DNA of 64,000 nucleotides, from positions 62,001 through 126,000 of the forward strand of contig NZ_KE340384.1 of assembly GCF_000413935.1 (NCBI RefSeq). Reading direction: 5' to 3'. The notes below the pieces were generated by a model. That model worked only from the letters and a program-made list of their open reading frames with translations. It had not been told where the DNA came from and did no database searches. The position numbers and the translations under genes were made by a program. This DNA comes from Acinetobacter colistiniresistens (GTDB taxonomy: Bacteria; Pseudomonadota; Gammaproteobacteria; Pseudomonadales; Moraxellaceae). Below are positions 43,504 through 53,062 of this stretch, piece after piece. Every line of letters starts with the position of its first letter. Position 1 is the stretch's first letter.

Positions 43504-46368
43504 TTACTCCACCAATGAACGTACGGCAGACGCACTGTCACAACTTAAGGCTTGCTGTGCGACCTGTTGGCAATTTATATAGTTCAAACCACGAATTTGC
43601 GCCTTCACCAATGGAATACTGGTACTCGACATACTCAACTCATCCACGCCCAAGCCTATCAATACAGGCACAGCTTTTGGATCAGCAGCCAATTCACCAC
43701 AAATGCCCACCCATTTACCATGCTGATGTGCTGCCCGAACCGTTTGATCAATCAATAGCAAAATACTTGGATGTAAGCCATCAGCTTCAGCAGACAATAG
43801 TGGATGACCACGGTCAATCGCCAGAGTATATTGAGTCAAGTCATTGGTTCCAATACTAAAAAAATCAACTTCTTGAGCAAGAATTGGAGCCAACAATGCT
43901 GCCGAAGGAACCTCAATCATAATACCGACTTGTAAGTTTTCACATGGATGCTGTATGCGAACCTCATCTAATATTGCTTTTGCTGCTCGCCATTCTTCAA
44001 CCCGCCCAATCATCGGAAACATAATTCTTAATGGGCGATTATCCGCTGCTTTAAGTAAAGCAACCAATTGCTGACGTAACAACTCTGGCTTAAGTAAAGT
44101 CAGACGAATACCACGTAAGCCCAAGAATGGATTTTCTTCCTTTTCAATAGGCAAATACGGTAAAGGTTTGTCCCCGCCCACATCAAGTGTACGTACCACC
44201 AATGGACGACCCGCTAAAGCATCTAACACCACCCGATAATCAGCTTCCTGTGTAGCCTCATCAGGCGCACTGCTGTGTGACATAAAGACCAATTCTGTGC
44301 GTAGCAAACCAATTGCTTCCGCCCCATCGGCCACAGCCTGTATCGTAGCGCCCACTTTGCCAATATTGGCTGCGATTTCAACTTGATGTTGATCCAGTGT
44401 GATTGCGGGTTCTAAACAATGCTGTTCCGCTTGTTCTCGTAACTCACGCTGGCGTTGGCGCTCTGCAATGGCATGATCAATCTGACTTTGCTCGGGTGAG
44501 ACCACATACTCACCAGTATCCCCATTAATTAGCACAGTGGCATGGTTCTCAATATTTAAAACAGCTATACCTGCACCTACGACTGCTGGAATAGCCAGAG
44601 CACGTGCCACAATGGCACTATGGGCACTCGCTCCACCAACCGCGGTCAAAATGCCTGCAACACGATCTTTATTCAGACGCGCTACATCACTCGGACCAAC
44701 ATCATGCATAATTAAGATATAAGGTTGCTCGGGTTCTGTGACATCGGCCACACCGCACAAAGCAGCCAAAACACGCTCACCAATATCCCTTAAATCAGCC
44801 GCACGCTCTGCCAGTAAACGATCGCTAAGTGCAGCCTGTGCGGTAGCAGCCACTTCAATATGATCATGCCAAGCTGCAGCAGCAGACAACCCTTGTTTTA
44901 AACCGCGTTGTACACTTTGGAGTAGGTCTGGATCATCCAGCATTTCCAAATGTGCCATGAATATCTGCTTAATGGCAGTAGATTCAGTATGTGCAATGAA
45001 TTGACGTAAGCTGTTTTTCACCTGATGAAGCGCAATTTCAAGCTTTTCATTCTCAGCTTTAAAGCTCTGCCCGCGACGTTCATAACTAAATTCACGTGGC
45101 TTCACCACATGTGCAGGACCAAAAGCAAGGCCAGTTGATGCCGCAATACCGCAGCTACCCGTATCGCCATGTGATTCAAAAGGCATTAATTCCAAAGTAT
45201 TTACGACAGGATCACTACTGCTATGCTGATGAGATACAAGATCAACAGCTTCAACCTCTTCTCCTAAGCCCTGTTGAACTGCATCAATAATCTGTTCTAA
45301 GCCAGCTACAGCATCGGTATCAGGTTGTGCAATAAAAGTCAGAGTTTGACCACGACGGCATCCCATGGCTAATAATTTGGTTAAACTTTTTGCCGAAACG
45401 TAAGCCCCCTCATCTACAGCAACGAGAATATCCCCTGCAAATTTCTTGGTCATATTGACCAAGTGTGTCGCGGGACGCGCATGTAGACCATGAGCGTTAG
45501 CTAAGACAATACGACGAGATGGCCAATCAGGAATCAGTTCAGCACCAATTAACTGCGCCAATTGGTGACTATCTTGCTCTTGGTTGAGGGTATGAACTTG
45601 TTCAGTATCAAACAAAATATCCATTAACCGTTGAAACCGTTGCATATCCAGTTGCTCATTACTGGCAATACACACCAAAGTCTTGAGCATTTCCTGCTGA
45701 TGGCTCAAAACCTGTTCCGCTTTTACCAAACTTACAGCTGGGCTCAAAACATGCTGGTTAGAAGTGATCGACCAGACCCCCTCCCCTAAATGAATCATGC
45801 TGTTTAGGTTTAAACCCGACAGAAAACCACACTCCACCATTTTTTGCTGTTTCAGCAACTGTGTTGCGTGCCAAATTAAATCTTCTACATCAAGTGCGGG
45901 AACTTGAGTGGCGATTAAATTTTCATGCAATGCCAAAGATGCAGGTTGGGCTTGTAATAATGCAATAATTTGCTCTGCGGATTGAGCCTGTTTCACTTGA
46001 TCAGCGACATCATTAATTAAAGCCCGCGTCAAAATTTGTAAGACTTGCAAATGCTCATCTGATTTCGCAGCAATCACTACTGCTAAATAAATTTTATTTT
46101 CACCGTCCCAAACAACTCCTTCAGGAAAGTGCGCCAGACGAATACCAGTTTTTAAAATATATTGGCGAGACTGAGGCGTCCCATGCGGAATGGCAATTCC
46201 TTGCCCTAAATACGTTGCACTTTGTTGTTCGCGCCCGGTCAACCCATGAATATAATCAGGTGTAACCAACTGGTCTTCGACCAAGATATCGACTAGACAT
46301 TGCAACGCTTGTGCTTTATCAGTGGCGTGTTGTTTCATTCGAACATGTTGTATATCTAGCGCGAGCAT
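43504..46368 (-). CDS. fruB: Fused fructose EIIA-HPr-enzyme I phosphotransferase
   Basis: This 954-residue multiphosphoryl transfer protein has an EIIA-Fru domain (1-150, GQGIAIPHGTPQS with phosphorylated His62) and a linker with a degenerate EIIA-like segment. Next is an HPr domain near residues 275-360 (LANAHGLHARPATHL), then enzyme I to the end (GGASAHSAIVARALAIP with the active His, FFSIGTNDLTQY, and SSTSIPLVKAQIR). It carries phosphate from PEP to FruA in one chain, so no separate ptsHI is needed for fructose. The ATG at 46368 has AAGGA six bases before; a frame 12 codons longer lacks a proper site. Confidence 0.94.
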   Translation of the reverse strand: MLALDIQHVRMKQHATDKAQALQCLVDILVEDQLVTPDYIHGLTGREQQSATYLGQGIAIPHGTPQSRQYILKTGIRLAHFPEGVVWDGENKIYLAVVIAAKSDEHLQVLQILTRALINDVADQVKQAQSAEQIIALLQAQPASLALHENLIATQVPALDVEDLIWHATQLLKQQKMVECGFLSGLNLNSMIHLGEGVWSITSNQHVLSPAVSLVKAEQVLSHQQEMLKTLVCIASNEQLDMQRFQRLMDILFDTEQVHTLNQEQDSHQLAQLIGAELIPDWPSRRIVLANAHGLHARPATHLVNMTKKFAGDILVAVDEGAYVSAKSLTKLLAMGCRRGQTLTFIAQPDTDAVAGLEQIIDAVQQGLGEEVEAVDLVSHQHSSSDPVVNTLELMPFESHGDTGSCGIAASTGLAFGPAHVVKPREFSYERRGQSFKAENEKLEIALHQVKNSLRQFIAHTESTAIKQIFMAHLEMLDDPDLLQSVQRGLKQGLSAAAAWHDHIEVAATAQAALSDRLLAERAADLRDIGERVLAALCGVADVTEPEQPYILIMHDVGPSDVARLNKDRVAGILTAVGGASAHSAIVARALAIPAVVGAGIAVLNIENHATVLINGDTGEYVVSPEQSQIDHAIAERQRQRELREQAEQHCLEPAITLDQHQVEIAANIGKVGATIQAVADGAEAIGLLRTELVFMSHSSAPDEATQEADYRVVLDALAGRPLVVRTLDVGGDKPLPYLPIEKEENPFLGLRGIRLTLLKPELLRQQLVALLKAADNRPLRIMFPMIGRVEEWRAAKAILDEVRIQHPCENLQVGIMIEVPSAALLAPILAQEVDFFSIGTNDLTQYTLAIDRGHPLLSAEADGLHPSILLLIDQTVRAAHQHGKWVGICGELAADPKAVPVLIGLGVDELSMSSTSIPLVKAQIRGLNYINCQQVAQQALSCDSASAVRSLVE

Positions 46369-46857
46369 AAAACGTCCTTGCAAAGCAGCATAGTGAGAAG
46401 CCATGCCTTTTTTACTGGAAAAAAAATAAAAGTCGAATTCTACTCAGGATTTACCCGAAAATCTGTATTTTTTGATTTTATCTTCATGATCATCATTACA
46501 ACGTAATTAAGAAACGACGAGATTCTTCAGAATTCAGCGTTGCGATAGTTGGATTTAATCCTAATTGAACCGTAGCCTCAGACAACACCCCTCTCATCAT
46601 AAAATTATACCAGTCAGTAAAATACCCTTAGATTAAGCATATGTATGTTGGTTATTATTGTTGATTATCACAATAAATTAGTGACCAAAAATCAAAGTAC
46701 CCCATCCCACCTTAAATTACGTCACACAAAATAAAAACCCTATATAACTGTTATATATAGAGTTTATTAACATACAAATTATGTTATTTAGTGTATTTTA
46801 TGTCGGTGACTCTTGCCAAGGTTGGGGTTTTTTTAAACAAAAATAAAGCGGATCGCT
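46369..46857. other. fru promoter region and right edge of the segment
   Basis: This 489-base region holds the fruB promoter, a hairpin around 46734-46764 (paired CTATATAAC/GTTATATATAG), the tRNA-Gly core repeat at 46812 and the ridA-side terminator. A Cra-type fru operator (TGAAWCGNTTMA) is not visible. No gene is seen. Confidence 0.5.
46812..46828. repeat. Second copy of the tRNA-Gly core (candidate attR)
   Basis: CTTGCCAAGGTTGGGGT is identical to 17023-17039 in the tRNA. It is followed by a T-run rather than the tRNA's 3' half, which a simple integration should have left here. Confidence 0.45.
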
Positions 46858-46867
46858 TTATTTTTGT
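46838..46867. terminator. Terminator after ridA
   Basis: AAAAATAAAGCG and CGCTTTATTTTT with a three-base loop form a hairpin overlapping the ridA stop codon. Symmetry lets it act on both strands. Confidence 0.75.
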
Positions 46868-47217
46868 GCTGCAACGACTGCAATTTCAATCAACCACTTC
46901 GGATTGACCAAGTCTGCCTGAATGGTGGCACGCGAAGGCGCAACATGACCTTTTAACCAGTCAATCCAGATAGTATTCACCACAGGGAAATCTGAAAGAT
47001 CTTTTAAAAATAATTGCGCAGACAATAAACGTGATTTATCGGTTCCTGCTGAAGCCAAAAGTTGTTCAATGGTTGCCAACACTTCACGGGTTTGCCCTTC
47101 AATATCCAGTTCGGCATTTTTAGGTACTTGTCCTGATAAATATACCACTTGATTGAAGACCGTCACTGCGCTCATGACTTCATTGGTATTGAGCTTTTGA
47201 ATATCTGAGTTAGACAT
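46858..47217 (-). CDS. RidA-family enamine/imine deaminase
   Basis: This 119-residue Rid-family protein has YLSGQVPKN and the segment PSRATIQADLVNPKWLIEIAVVAA with the Arg that binds the substrate carboxylate and a terminal Glu. These proteins hydrolyse reactive 2-iminoacids to ketoacids. It follows alr and dadA in one minus-strand operon, fitting clearance of the imine made by D-amino acid dehydrogenase. Subgroup (RidA versus Rid2-7) is not certain. Confidence 0.85.
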   Translation of the reverse strand: MSNSDIQKLNTNEVMSAVTVFNQVVYLSGQVPKNAELDIEGQTREVLATIEQLLASAGTDKSRLLSAQLFLKDLSDFPVVNTIWIDWLKGHVAPSRATIQADLVNPKWLIEIAVVAAQK

Positions 47218-47226
47218 AAGAAATCC

Positions 47227-48330
47227 TTATTCCTGAGTAATAAATGAAACACGTGCAGTCACGCCACACATCAGTTCATAACCGATGGTGCCTGAACCTG
47301 CTGCCACTTCATCAATGGCTAAAACTGTGCCTGAACTGGACTGACCCCAAAGCACCACCTCACTGCCGACATCGGCATCGCGGATCGGGCTGAGGTCTAC
47401 CGCCAGCATATCCATGCTGACCCGTCCAATGATCTGGGTCCGAATCCCATTGACCAGAACAGGGGTTCCTGTTGCTGAAATACGTTGATAACCATCGGCA
47501 TAGCCACAGGCTACGATGCCAATTCGGATCGGTTGCTCGGCTACATAACTGGAACCATAGCCGACACTTTCCTGCGCATCGAGCTGTTGCACGGCGATAA
47601 TCTCGCTGCGCAAGCTCATGCCCGGAGCAAGGCCCCAGTCCTGAATGGTATGTTTGGGATAATCGGGAGAACTGCCGTACAGCATGATGCCGCCACGTAC
47701 ATAGTCCGATTGTAATTGGGTCTGATATCTTAAAATTGCAGCACTGTTACTGACCGATCTTTCGCCAGGCAAGCCTGCAATCGCGGCGTCGAACTGCTGC
47801 AGTTGATAGTCAATTCCGGTTTCACCAAAACGGTCACCATCAGCGTCGGAGAAATGCATCATATGAGTGATGCTGGCAATGTTGTCCGACTGGCTCAGCT
47901 GCTGCCAAATGTCCCGATATTGTTGCGGCTTGAAACCTAAACGGTTCATACCACTGTTCATTTTCAGGAAAATATCGAACTGGGCTGGATAAGCATGCTG
48001 CTGTATCCACGCCACCTGTTGCGTATTGTGCACGGTAAAACTGAGTTGGTATTGGGCACAATCAAACAGGTCTTGGGCCGAGAAAATTCCTTCCAGCAAT
48101 AGAATTGGGCCTGTCCAACCCAGAGCCCGCAGACGTTTTGCTTCGTCCAGATCGAGCAAGGCAAAGCCATCCGCACTTTTAAATGATTCGTAAACACGTT
48201 CAATGCCATGCCCATAAGCATTGGCTTTAACCACCGCAAACACTTTGCTGTTTGGCATTGCTTGCCTTACCACCGCAAGATTTTGGCGTAAGGCTTGGGC
48301 ATGGATCACCGCAGTAATTGGACGAGGCAT
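47227..48330 (-). CDS. dadX: Alanine racemase, catabolic (DadX type)
   Basis: This 367-residue PLP enzyme has the N-terminal barrel motif VFAVVKANAYGHGIERV with the PLP lysine, SVGYGSSYVAEQPIRIGIVACGYADGYQR with the catalytic Tyr, and GRVSMDMLAVDL. It interconverts L- and D-alanine. Its place between dadA and ridA with a divergent Lrp-type regulator suggests the catabolic DadX copy rather than the biosynthetic Alr. Starts 23 bases after dadA. Confidence 0.92.
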   Translation of the reverse strand: MPRPITAVIHAQALRQNLAVVRQAMPNSKVFAVVKANAYGHGIERVYESFKSADGFALLDLDEAKRLRALGWTGPILLLEGIFSAQDLFDCAQYQLSFTVHNTQQVAWIQQHAYPAQFDIFLKMNSGMNRLGFKPQQYRDIWQQLSQSDNIASITHMMHFSDADGDRFGETGIDYQLQQFDAAIAGLPGERSVSNSAAILRYQTQLQSDYVRGGIMLYGSSPDYPKHTIQDWGLAPGMSLRSEIIAVQQLDAQESVGYGSSYVAEQPIRIGIVACGYADGYQRISATGTPVLVNGIRTQIIGRVSMDMLAVDLSPIRDADVGSEVVLWGQSSSGTVLAIDEVAAGSGTIGYELMCGVTARVSFITQE

Positions 48331-48353
48331 AATTCACTTCCCTGTCTGTGCAA

Positions 48354-49610
48354 TTAAGCAGCGTGTGAATAACGTTGAATCGACAAACCATCCGTGCTAA
48401 TGTCAGGACGGTGGTTCATGACCAGATCACTGATCAATTTGCCTGAACCACAAGCCATGGTCCAACCTAAAGTCCCGTGTCCCGTATTCAGGAACAGGTT
48501 CTTGTACTGGGTTGCACCGATGATTGGAGTGCTGTCTGGGGTCATTGGACGTAGGCCTGTCCAGAATGAAGCTTGAGCTAAATCCCCACCCGGGAACAAG
48601 TCCTGTGTCACCATCTCTAAAGTGGCACGACGATCTTCTTTTAACCCTAGATTAAAACCACTGAGTTCTGCCATGCCCCCAACGCGAATCCGTTGGTCAA
48701 AACGTGTCAGTGCCACTTTGTAGGTTTCGTCCAGTACCGTTGATTGTGGTGCAAATTTTGGCTCGACAATCGGAATGGTCAGTGAATACCCTTTCACAGG
48801 GTAAACTGGTAAATTCAGTTGCAGTGGTTTTAAGAAATCACGAGAATAGCTACCAAAGGCCAAGACATAACGATCCGCTGTGAGGATTTCACCATTAACC
48901 TTGACGCCTTTGATCTCATCGCCTTCAACAATCAGGTTTTCGACATTTTGATCGAACTTAAATTCCACACCCAAATCTTGGGCCAATTTTGCCAAAGCAT
49001 TGGTAAATAAATAGCAATCTCCCGTTTCATCATTGGGTAAATGGAGGCCACCGACCAATTTATCGGTATACCCTAAAGCGGGTTCAACACTGGCCAATTC
49101 TTGCGCATTGAGTAAAGCGAAGTCGACGCCACATTCTTGCAACACTTGAATATCACGTTGTACTGCTTCAAGTTGCGCCTCGCTACGAAACACTTGTAAG
49201 GTGCCCTTAGAGCGGTTTTCGTAGTTGATGCCAGTTTGTGCTCTTAAATCACGCAAACAGTCACGGCTGTATTCTGCCACACGCATCATGCGTTCTTTAT
49301 TCACGGCATAGCTGTGTGGGTTACAGTTTTTCAGCATCTGTGCCATCCACTGCAACTGCCACATACTGCCATCAATATTGATCGCCAATGGCGCATGATG
49401 CTGGAACATCCACTTCACGGCTTTGAATGGAATGCCCGGCGCTGCCCACGGGGTTGAATATCCTGGAGAGATTTGGCCTGCATTACCAAAACTGGTTTCT
49501 TTGGCAGGCCCTGATTGACGGTCAAGTACCGTCACTTGCGCACCTTGTTGTGCAAGATAATAGGCACTTGCCACACCAATGACGCCACTTCCTAAAACAA
49601 TTACGCGCAT
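48354..49610 (-). CDS. dadA: D-amino acid dehydrogenase small subunit
   Basis: This 418-residue FAD enzyme starts [30 protein letters not shown] (Rossmann fold) and carries [20 protein letters not shown] and [20 protein letters not shown], all DadA hallmarks. It oxidises D-alanine to pyruvate at the membrane. The ATG at 49610 has GAGGG seven bases before; a longer frame begins six codons earlier. It is the first gene of the dadA-dadX-ridA operon. Confidence 0.96.
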   Translation of the reverse strand: MRVIVLGSGVIGVASAYYLAQQGAQVTVLDRQSGPAKETSFGNAGQISPGYSTPWAAPGIPFKAVKWMFQHHAPLAINIDGSMWQLQWMAQMLKNCNPHSYAVNKERMMRVAEYSRDCLRDLRAQTGINYENRSKGTLQVFRSEAQLEAVQRDIQVLQECGVDFALLNAQELASVEPALGYTDKLVGGLHLPNDETGDCYLFTNALAKLAQDLGVEFKFDQNVENLIVEGDEIKGVKVNGEILTADRYVLAFGSYSRDFLKPLQLNLPVYPVKGYSLTIPIVEPKFAPQSTVLDETYKVALTRFDQRIRVGGMAELSGFNLGLKEDRRATLEMVTQDLFPGGDLAQASFWTGLRPMTPDSTPIIGATQYKNLFLNTGHGTLGWTMACGSGKLISDLVMNHRPDISTDGLSIQRYSHAA

Positions 49611-49746
49611 AATAGATCCCTCAAGCACACACTAGGTTATTTAACTAGTATATTTTTGGATCAATAGTTTTTTTCACTGATTTTATCGCTATAATCTAGG
49701 TAATTTAATGTTTTCGTCACGGAAAAATTAAAATAAAAGGGAATAA

Positions 49747-50217
49747 ATGATGCGTAAATTAGACCGTATTGATCGCCTGATTTTGGACATTTTGCAACGT
49801 GAAGGCCGGATTGCCATCAGTGAATTGGCGTCACGGGTCAACTTATCCACCACGCCTTGCTCAGAGCGGGTCAAGCGTTTGGAACGTGAAGGCATCATCA
49901 TGGGCTATTACGCCCGTCTCAATCCAGAATATGTGGATCGCAACTTGTTGGTGTTTTTGGAGATCAAACTTTCAGCTAAATCGGGTGATGTATTTGATCA
50001 GGTGGCTCGGGATTTAGTCGATATCCCCGAAGTGCTGGAATGCCATCTGATCTCAGGTGAGTTTGATTATCTGGTCAAAGCCCGTCTTAAAGAAATGAGC
50101 GCCTATCGCCGCCTATTAGGTGATTTACTGAAAAAACTGCCTGCCTCTGCATCCTCGCATAGTTATGTGGTGATGGAAGAGGTGAAAGAATCGTTATATC
50201 TGGATATGGGCGTTTAA
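49747..50217 (+). CDS. Lrp/AsnC-family regulator of the dad operon
   Basis: This 156-residue Lrp-type protein has the N-terminal helix-turn-helix (LDRIDRLILDILQREGRIAISELASRVNLSTTPCSERVKRLEREG) and the RAM ligand domain with LISGEFDYLVKARLKEM. It is divergent from dadA with 136 bases between them, the arrangement of DadR/AlaR-type activators that respond to L-alanine. Two adjacent ATG codons are possible starts. Confidence 0.92.
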   Translation: MMRKLDRIDRLILDILQREGRIAISELASRVNLSTTPCSERVKRLEREGIIMGYYARLNPEYVDRNLLVFLEIKLSAKSGDVFDQVARDLVDIPEVLECHLISGEFDYLVKARLKEMSAYRRLLGDLLKKLPASASSHSYVVMEEVKESLYLDMGV

Positions 50218-50234
50218 AGCCACCTCCCTTACAA

Positions 50235-50264
50235 TAAAAAAGCCCGAAATTCCGGGCTTTTTTA
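50235..50264. terminator. Terminator after the lrp-type gene
   Basis: AAAAAAGCCCG and CGGGCTTTTTT with a six-base loop form a near-perfect two-way terminator between the convergent lrp-type and RraB-like genes. Confidence 0.9.
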
Positions 50265-50278
50265 AATAGCAAGATGGA

Positions 50279-50644
50279 TTATTCATCTTCATCGTAAATA
50301 TAGCTCATACAGCCCCAGCCATCATATTCGCCATTAAACTCTTTCGCGATCTTGGTCATCCATTCTTCCAGATCAGCGATGTCTTCATATTCCAGCGTCA
50401 TATTGACATGAATATTCAGCACCCACAGATCAGACCCGTCCGAGTGCTGCTCTTCCTGAAACAAGGAAATTTTCTGTTCTTGATGTAAAAGATGTAAGGC
50501 ACATTTTTCAATTTGTTCCTGTTTTTCAAAAACAATGGAAAATTCAACCTCATGTGGCTCATTCAGGTCATTGCCATCTTCAACCATCTGCCACAGTACA
50601 TTGCCATTATCGTTGTCTGGAAATTGCTCATAGTCACGTGTCAT
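50279..50644 (-). CDS. RraB-family regulator of RNase E
   Basis: This 121-residue acidic protein has the RraB-type features: DGNDLNEPHEVEFSIVFEKQEQIEKCA, VNMTLEYEDIADLEEWMTKIAKEFNGEYDGWGCMSY and the acidic end. RraB binds RNase E and alters mRNA decay. An ATG preceded by AAGGA at seven bases (50644) is chosen; the frame stays open a further 33 codons upstream without a ribosome binding site. Confidence 0.8.
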   Translation of the reverse strand: MTRDYEQFPDNDNGNVLWQMVEDGNDLNEPHEVEFSIVFEKQEQIEKCALHLLHQEQKISLFQEEQHSDGSDLWVLNIHVNMTLEYEDIADLEEWMTKIAKEFNGEYDGWGCMSYIYDEDE

Positions 50645-50778
50645 ATGCATATCCTTTGTTGTGTTTTGGAATTGGTATTTGGCTATAGAGTAACCGATTT
50701 TTATTGCAGTTTTTAGACGTGTGAATAGCAATATTGTAGTCAAAAAATAATCAAGCTAAAACATCCGCTCGCGGCTGT

Positions 50779-51255
50779 TTAAGATAAACCGATGGAAAGT
50801 ACCACTTGGTCGAGACAACGAATGCCATTTTCATACATCGGTGTTGGGTAATCTTTAAAAACATCTGGCTCGATATGGGACAGACGGAAGCCACATTTCT
50901 GATACAACGCCAATTGGTCCAGACTCGAGTTGCCCGTTTTCACCCATAGGGTCTGGATATTGAGCAGTTTGGCGCTTTCAATGACCTGCTGAATCAATAC
51001 TTTGGCTAAGCCCTGCCCTTGATAGTGTGGATCTACAGCCAGATTTTTAATTTCAGCTTGCTCATCATCACTTTGCCATAAACAGAGCTGGGCAATTATG
51101 TGTGCCTGATCATTTAACATGATAAAGAGCTTTGACTGGAACAGATAGCGCGACACCTGCTCCCAGCTTGGATCGGCATCTAATAAAAGTGCCTTGAGTT
51201 GTAGTTGCTGTATCTCGGAGAGTGTTGACCATTCAGCTTGTTGAGGTGCATACAT
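50779..51255 (-). CDS. GNAT-family N-acetyltransferase
   Basis: This 158-residue GNAT protein has the acetyl-CoA loop NLAVDPHYQGQGLAKVLIQQVIESA (motif A) and the C-terminal YQKCGFRLSHIEPDVF. The substrate is unknown. It lies 24 bases after the pseudouridine synthase gene and may share its transcript. Confidence 0.85.
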   Translation of the reverse strand: MYAPQQAEWSTLSEIQQLQLKALLLDADPSWEQVSRYLFQSKLFIMLNDQAHIIAQLCLWQSDDEQAEIKNLAVDPHYQGQGLAKVLIQQVIESAKLLNIQTLWVKTGNSSLDQLALYQKCGFRLSHIEPDVFKDYPTPMYENGIRCLDQVVLSIGLS

Positions 51256-51279
51256 GGACTTGCCTATTGATGGTTCGAT

Positions 51280-51960
51280 TTAGAACTTTACCTGAGAATG
51301 AATTTCAACATCATGCAATTTTAACGGATGCTTGAAGGCCAGATAAGCCGCATGCAGCGCCATACGTGTTAAATGGAACTTGGCGGGTTCTGGATGATAA
51401 AGCTTATCGCCCATGATCGGATGACCGATATGCATCATATGTACCCGTAATTGATGAGAACGTCCTGTCACCGGCTCTAAACGCACGCGGCTCTGGTCAG
51501 TTGCTGCATCATATGCCATACACTGAAATAGCGTTTTGGCGGGCTTGCCCAATTCAAAATGCACCATCTGACGCGGACGGTTTTCCCAATCCGTAATCAA
51601 GGGCACTTCCACGCAGCCTTCTGTCTGAATCTGACCCTGCACCAGTGCTTGATAATATTTTTTGACAGTCCGTGCCTGAAACATTTTACTGATCGCCACT
51701 TCCGCATCGCGATGTTTGGCAAACATCAACAGGCCTGAGGTTGCCATATCCAGTCGATGCGTGACTTTGGCCGCAGGATACTGTTCCAAAACCCGTAAAT
51801 AAGCACTGTCCTGATGTTCTGGTAAACGCCCCATCACCGACAATAAACCTGCGGGCTTATTGATCACCAGCAAATCTTCATCTTCATAGGCGATCTCAAG
51901 GGGTGTTTGCGGGGGTGCATAAACAAAGTTGTCATTTAAAGGCATGAGTGCAGCATACAT
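51280..51960 (-). CDS. RluA-family pseudouridine synthase
   Basis: This 226-residue enzyme has the RluA motif KVTHRLDMATSGLLMFAK with the catalytic Asp, VNKPAGLLSV, and RLEPVTGRSHQLRVHMMHIGHPIMGDKLY. It lacks an S4 domain and its length fits the RluA subgroup (23S rRNA U746 and tRNA U32), but related subgroups act on other sites. A second ATG five codons in is possible; neither has a strong ribosome binding site. Confidence 0.88.
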   Translation of the reverse strand: MYAALMPLNDNFVYAPPQTPLEIAYEDEDLLVINKPAGLLSVMGRLPEHQDSAYLRVLEQYPAAKVTHRLDMATSGLLMFAKHRDAEVAISKMFQARTVKKYYQALVQGQIQTEGCVEVPLITDWENRPRQMVHFELGKPAKTLFQCMAYDAATDQSRVRLEPVTGRSHQLRVHMMHIGHPIMGDKLYHPEPAKFHLTRMALHAAYLAFKHPLKLHDVEIHSQVKF

Positions 51961-52056
51961 TGAATCAGGTTCTGGATGGGGAACGATTATAGTAGTGTCA
52001 TTGGCTTTCGCAACATCTCATTTCAATGCGATACCCGCACAATCAAGAGGCTGTCT

Positions 52057-52497
52057 TTACCCCTTGCTCAGACCTTGTTGATAATGCTGTTCCAGTGTTG
52101 CAATATCCTGATTTAAAAAAGCAATCAGATAATCTTTAACTCGTGCAAGACTCAGTTGTTTAAATGAAATATGCTCTTTACTTTTACGTGTCAGCAAACC
52201 AAACAGATCTTTTTTCGCAATGATGGTGGGAATATCACTGTCCAATTTAAATTCAAGCTGTTGTGATTTGGCATAGGCATCCAGAGTAATCACACAGGTC
52301 TGTTCAGTACGGTGATCTGTCACAATAAAATGGGTATCTACACCATTGAGTTGCAATTGACGCACCAACTGCTGACGCCACGTCATCTCGTCAAATTTGG
52401 TTAAAATAGTTGCCAAATCGAATCTGCCCACATGATCGATTTCATTGTGATTCATTTGATGCGGATAGCGGATTTTAAGCTCGAACTGATTCATCAT
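52057..52497 (-). CDS. Hypothetical protein
   Basis: This 146-residue protein is counted from the first of two adjacent ATGs (52497) with AGG upstream; the open frame extends seven codons more. It is mixed alpha/beta and basic, with the helical end FKQLSLARVKDYLIAFLNQDIATLEQHYQQG. I recognise no family. It lies on the same strand as the pseudouridine synthase gene, with about 95 bases between. Confidence 0.6.
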   Translation of the reverse strand: MMNQFELKIRYPHQMNHNEIDHVGRFDLATILTKFDEMTWRQQLVRQLQLNGVDTHFIVTDHRTEQTCVITLDAYAKSQQLEFKLDSDIPTIIAKKDLFGLLTRKSKEHISFKQLSLARVKDYLIAFLNQDIATLEQHYQQGLSKG

Positions 52498-53062
52498 GCT
52501 GTGACCTATTACTGTCATTTTTTTTAATTTTTAAATACGAAGTAATTATATCATTTTGTTTTTTAATATAAAAATATCGACCTATATTCACAATGGCAGG
52601 ATTTCAGGATTCATTTCACATTCATTTTTTATTTTATTGATACAGTTTTTATTATTTAGGTCTGATTATTCTTTTCTATTTACTTAAATTTTTAGGGTAT
52701 CAAGGGAAAACAGAGGTTGTTTACTTCAACACCTATGACTTTGTAAGCCATAACCTTTGCCTATAAACTTTTGATCTATAGCGTCCTAAGCCGAATCGAG
52801 ACCTTTTGGGTTCGTACACACTTGCTTTATAAGCGTCGGTGCATGCTACTCTTTTCGATCCCTTTCACACCCTTGAGACATAGTTTAGGCAGATCACGGC
52901 GGGATTGTTTTCCTAAAAACAGCTATTTTCGATTATCAATGAAATAATTTTGCACACCGATTGCTAAAAGTTGAAATATTTTCCATATCCAATAAAAAAT
53001 GACGATTTATATTCCGATAAATTCAAATTTACATGTGTATTTTTTCAAATACAGCTTCTAGT
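52498..53062. other. Long intergenic region with candidate structured RNA
   Basis: About 565 bases without a gene. The first 190 are very AT-rich. The segment 52704-52913 has higher GC, paired ends and conserved-looking features (see the ncRNA entry). The remainder to 53062 is AT-rich and holds the end of the EamA gene's transcript. Confidence 0.5.
52704..52913 (+). ncRNA. Candidate 6S-like regulatory RNA
   Basis: The ends GGGAAAAC and GTTTTCC pair to close a stem around 200 bases. Inside, CGAATC and GGTTCG form a hairpin near the middle, and the segments GTAAGCCATAA, GTCGGTGCATGC and AGATCACGGCGGGATTG resemble parts of gammaproteobacterial 6S RNA in order and spacing. The match is by eye and weak at the base level. 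Another structured RNA is possible. Strand is taken from the same resemblance. Confidence 0.35.

Noticed and set aside
46734-46764. AT-rich hairpin upstream of fruB
   Set aside because: No gene ends before it and the stem is nearly all A/T; too weak to call as a terminator.
46812-46828. Remnant of a second tRNA-Gly gene
   Set aside because: Only the 17-base core matches; neither the D-arm nor the T-arm or acceptor sequence is present around it.
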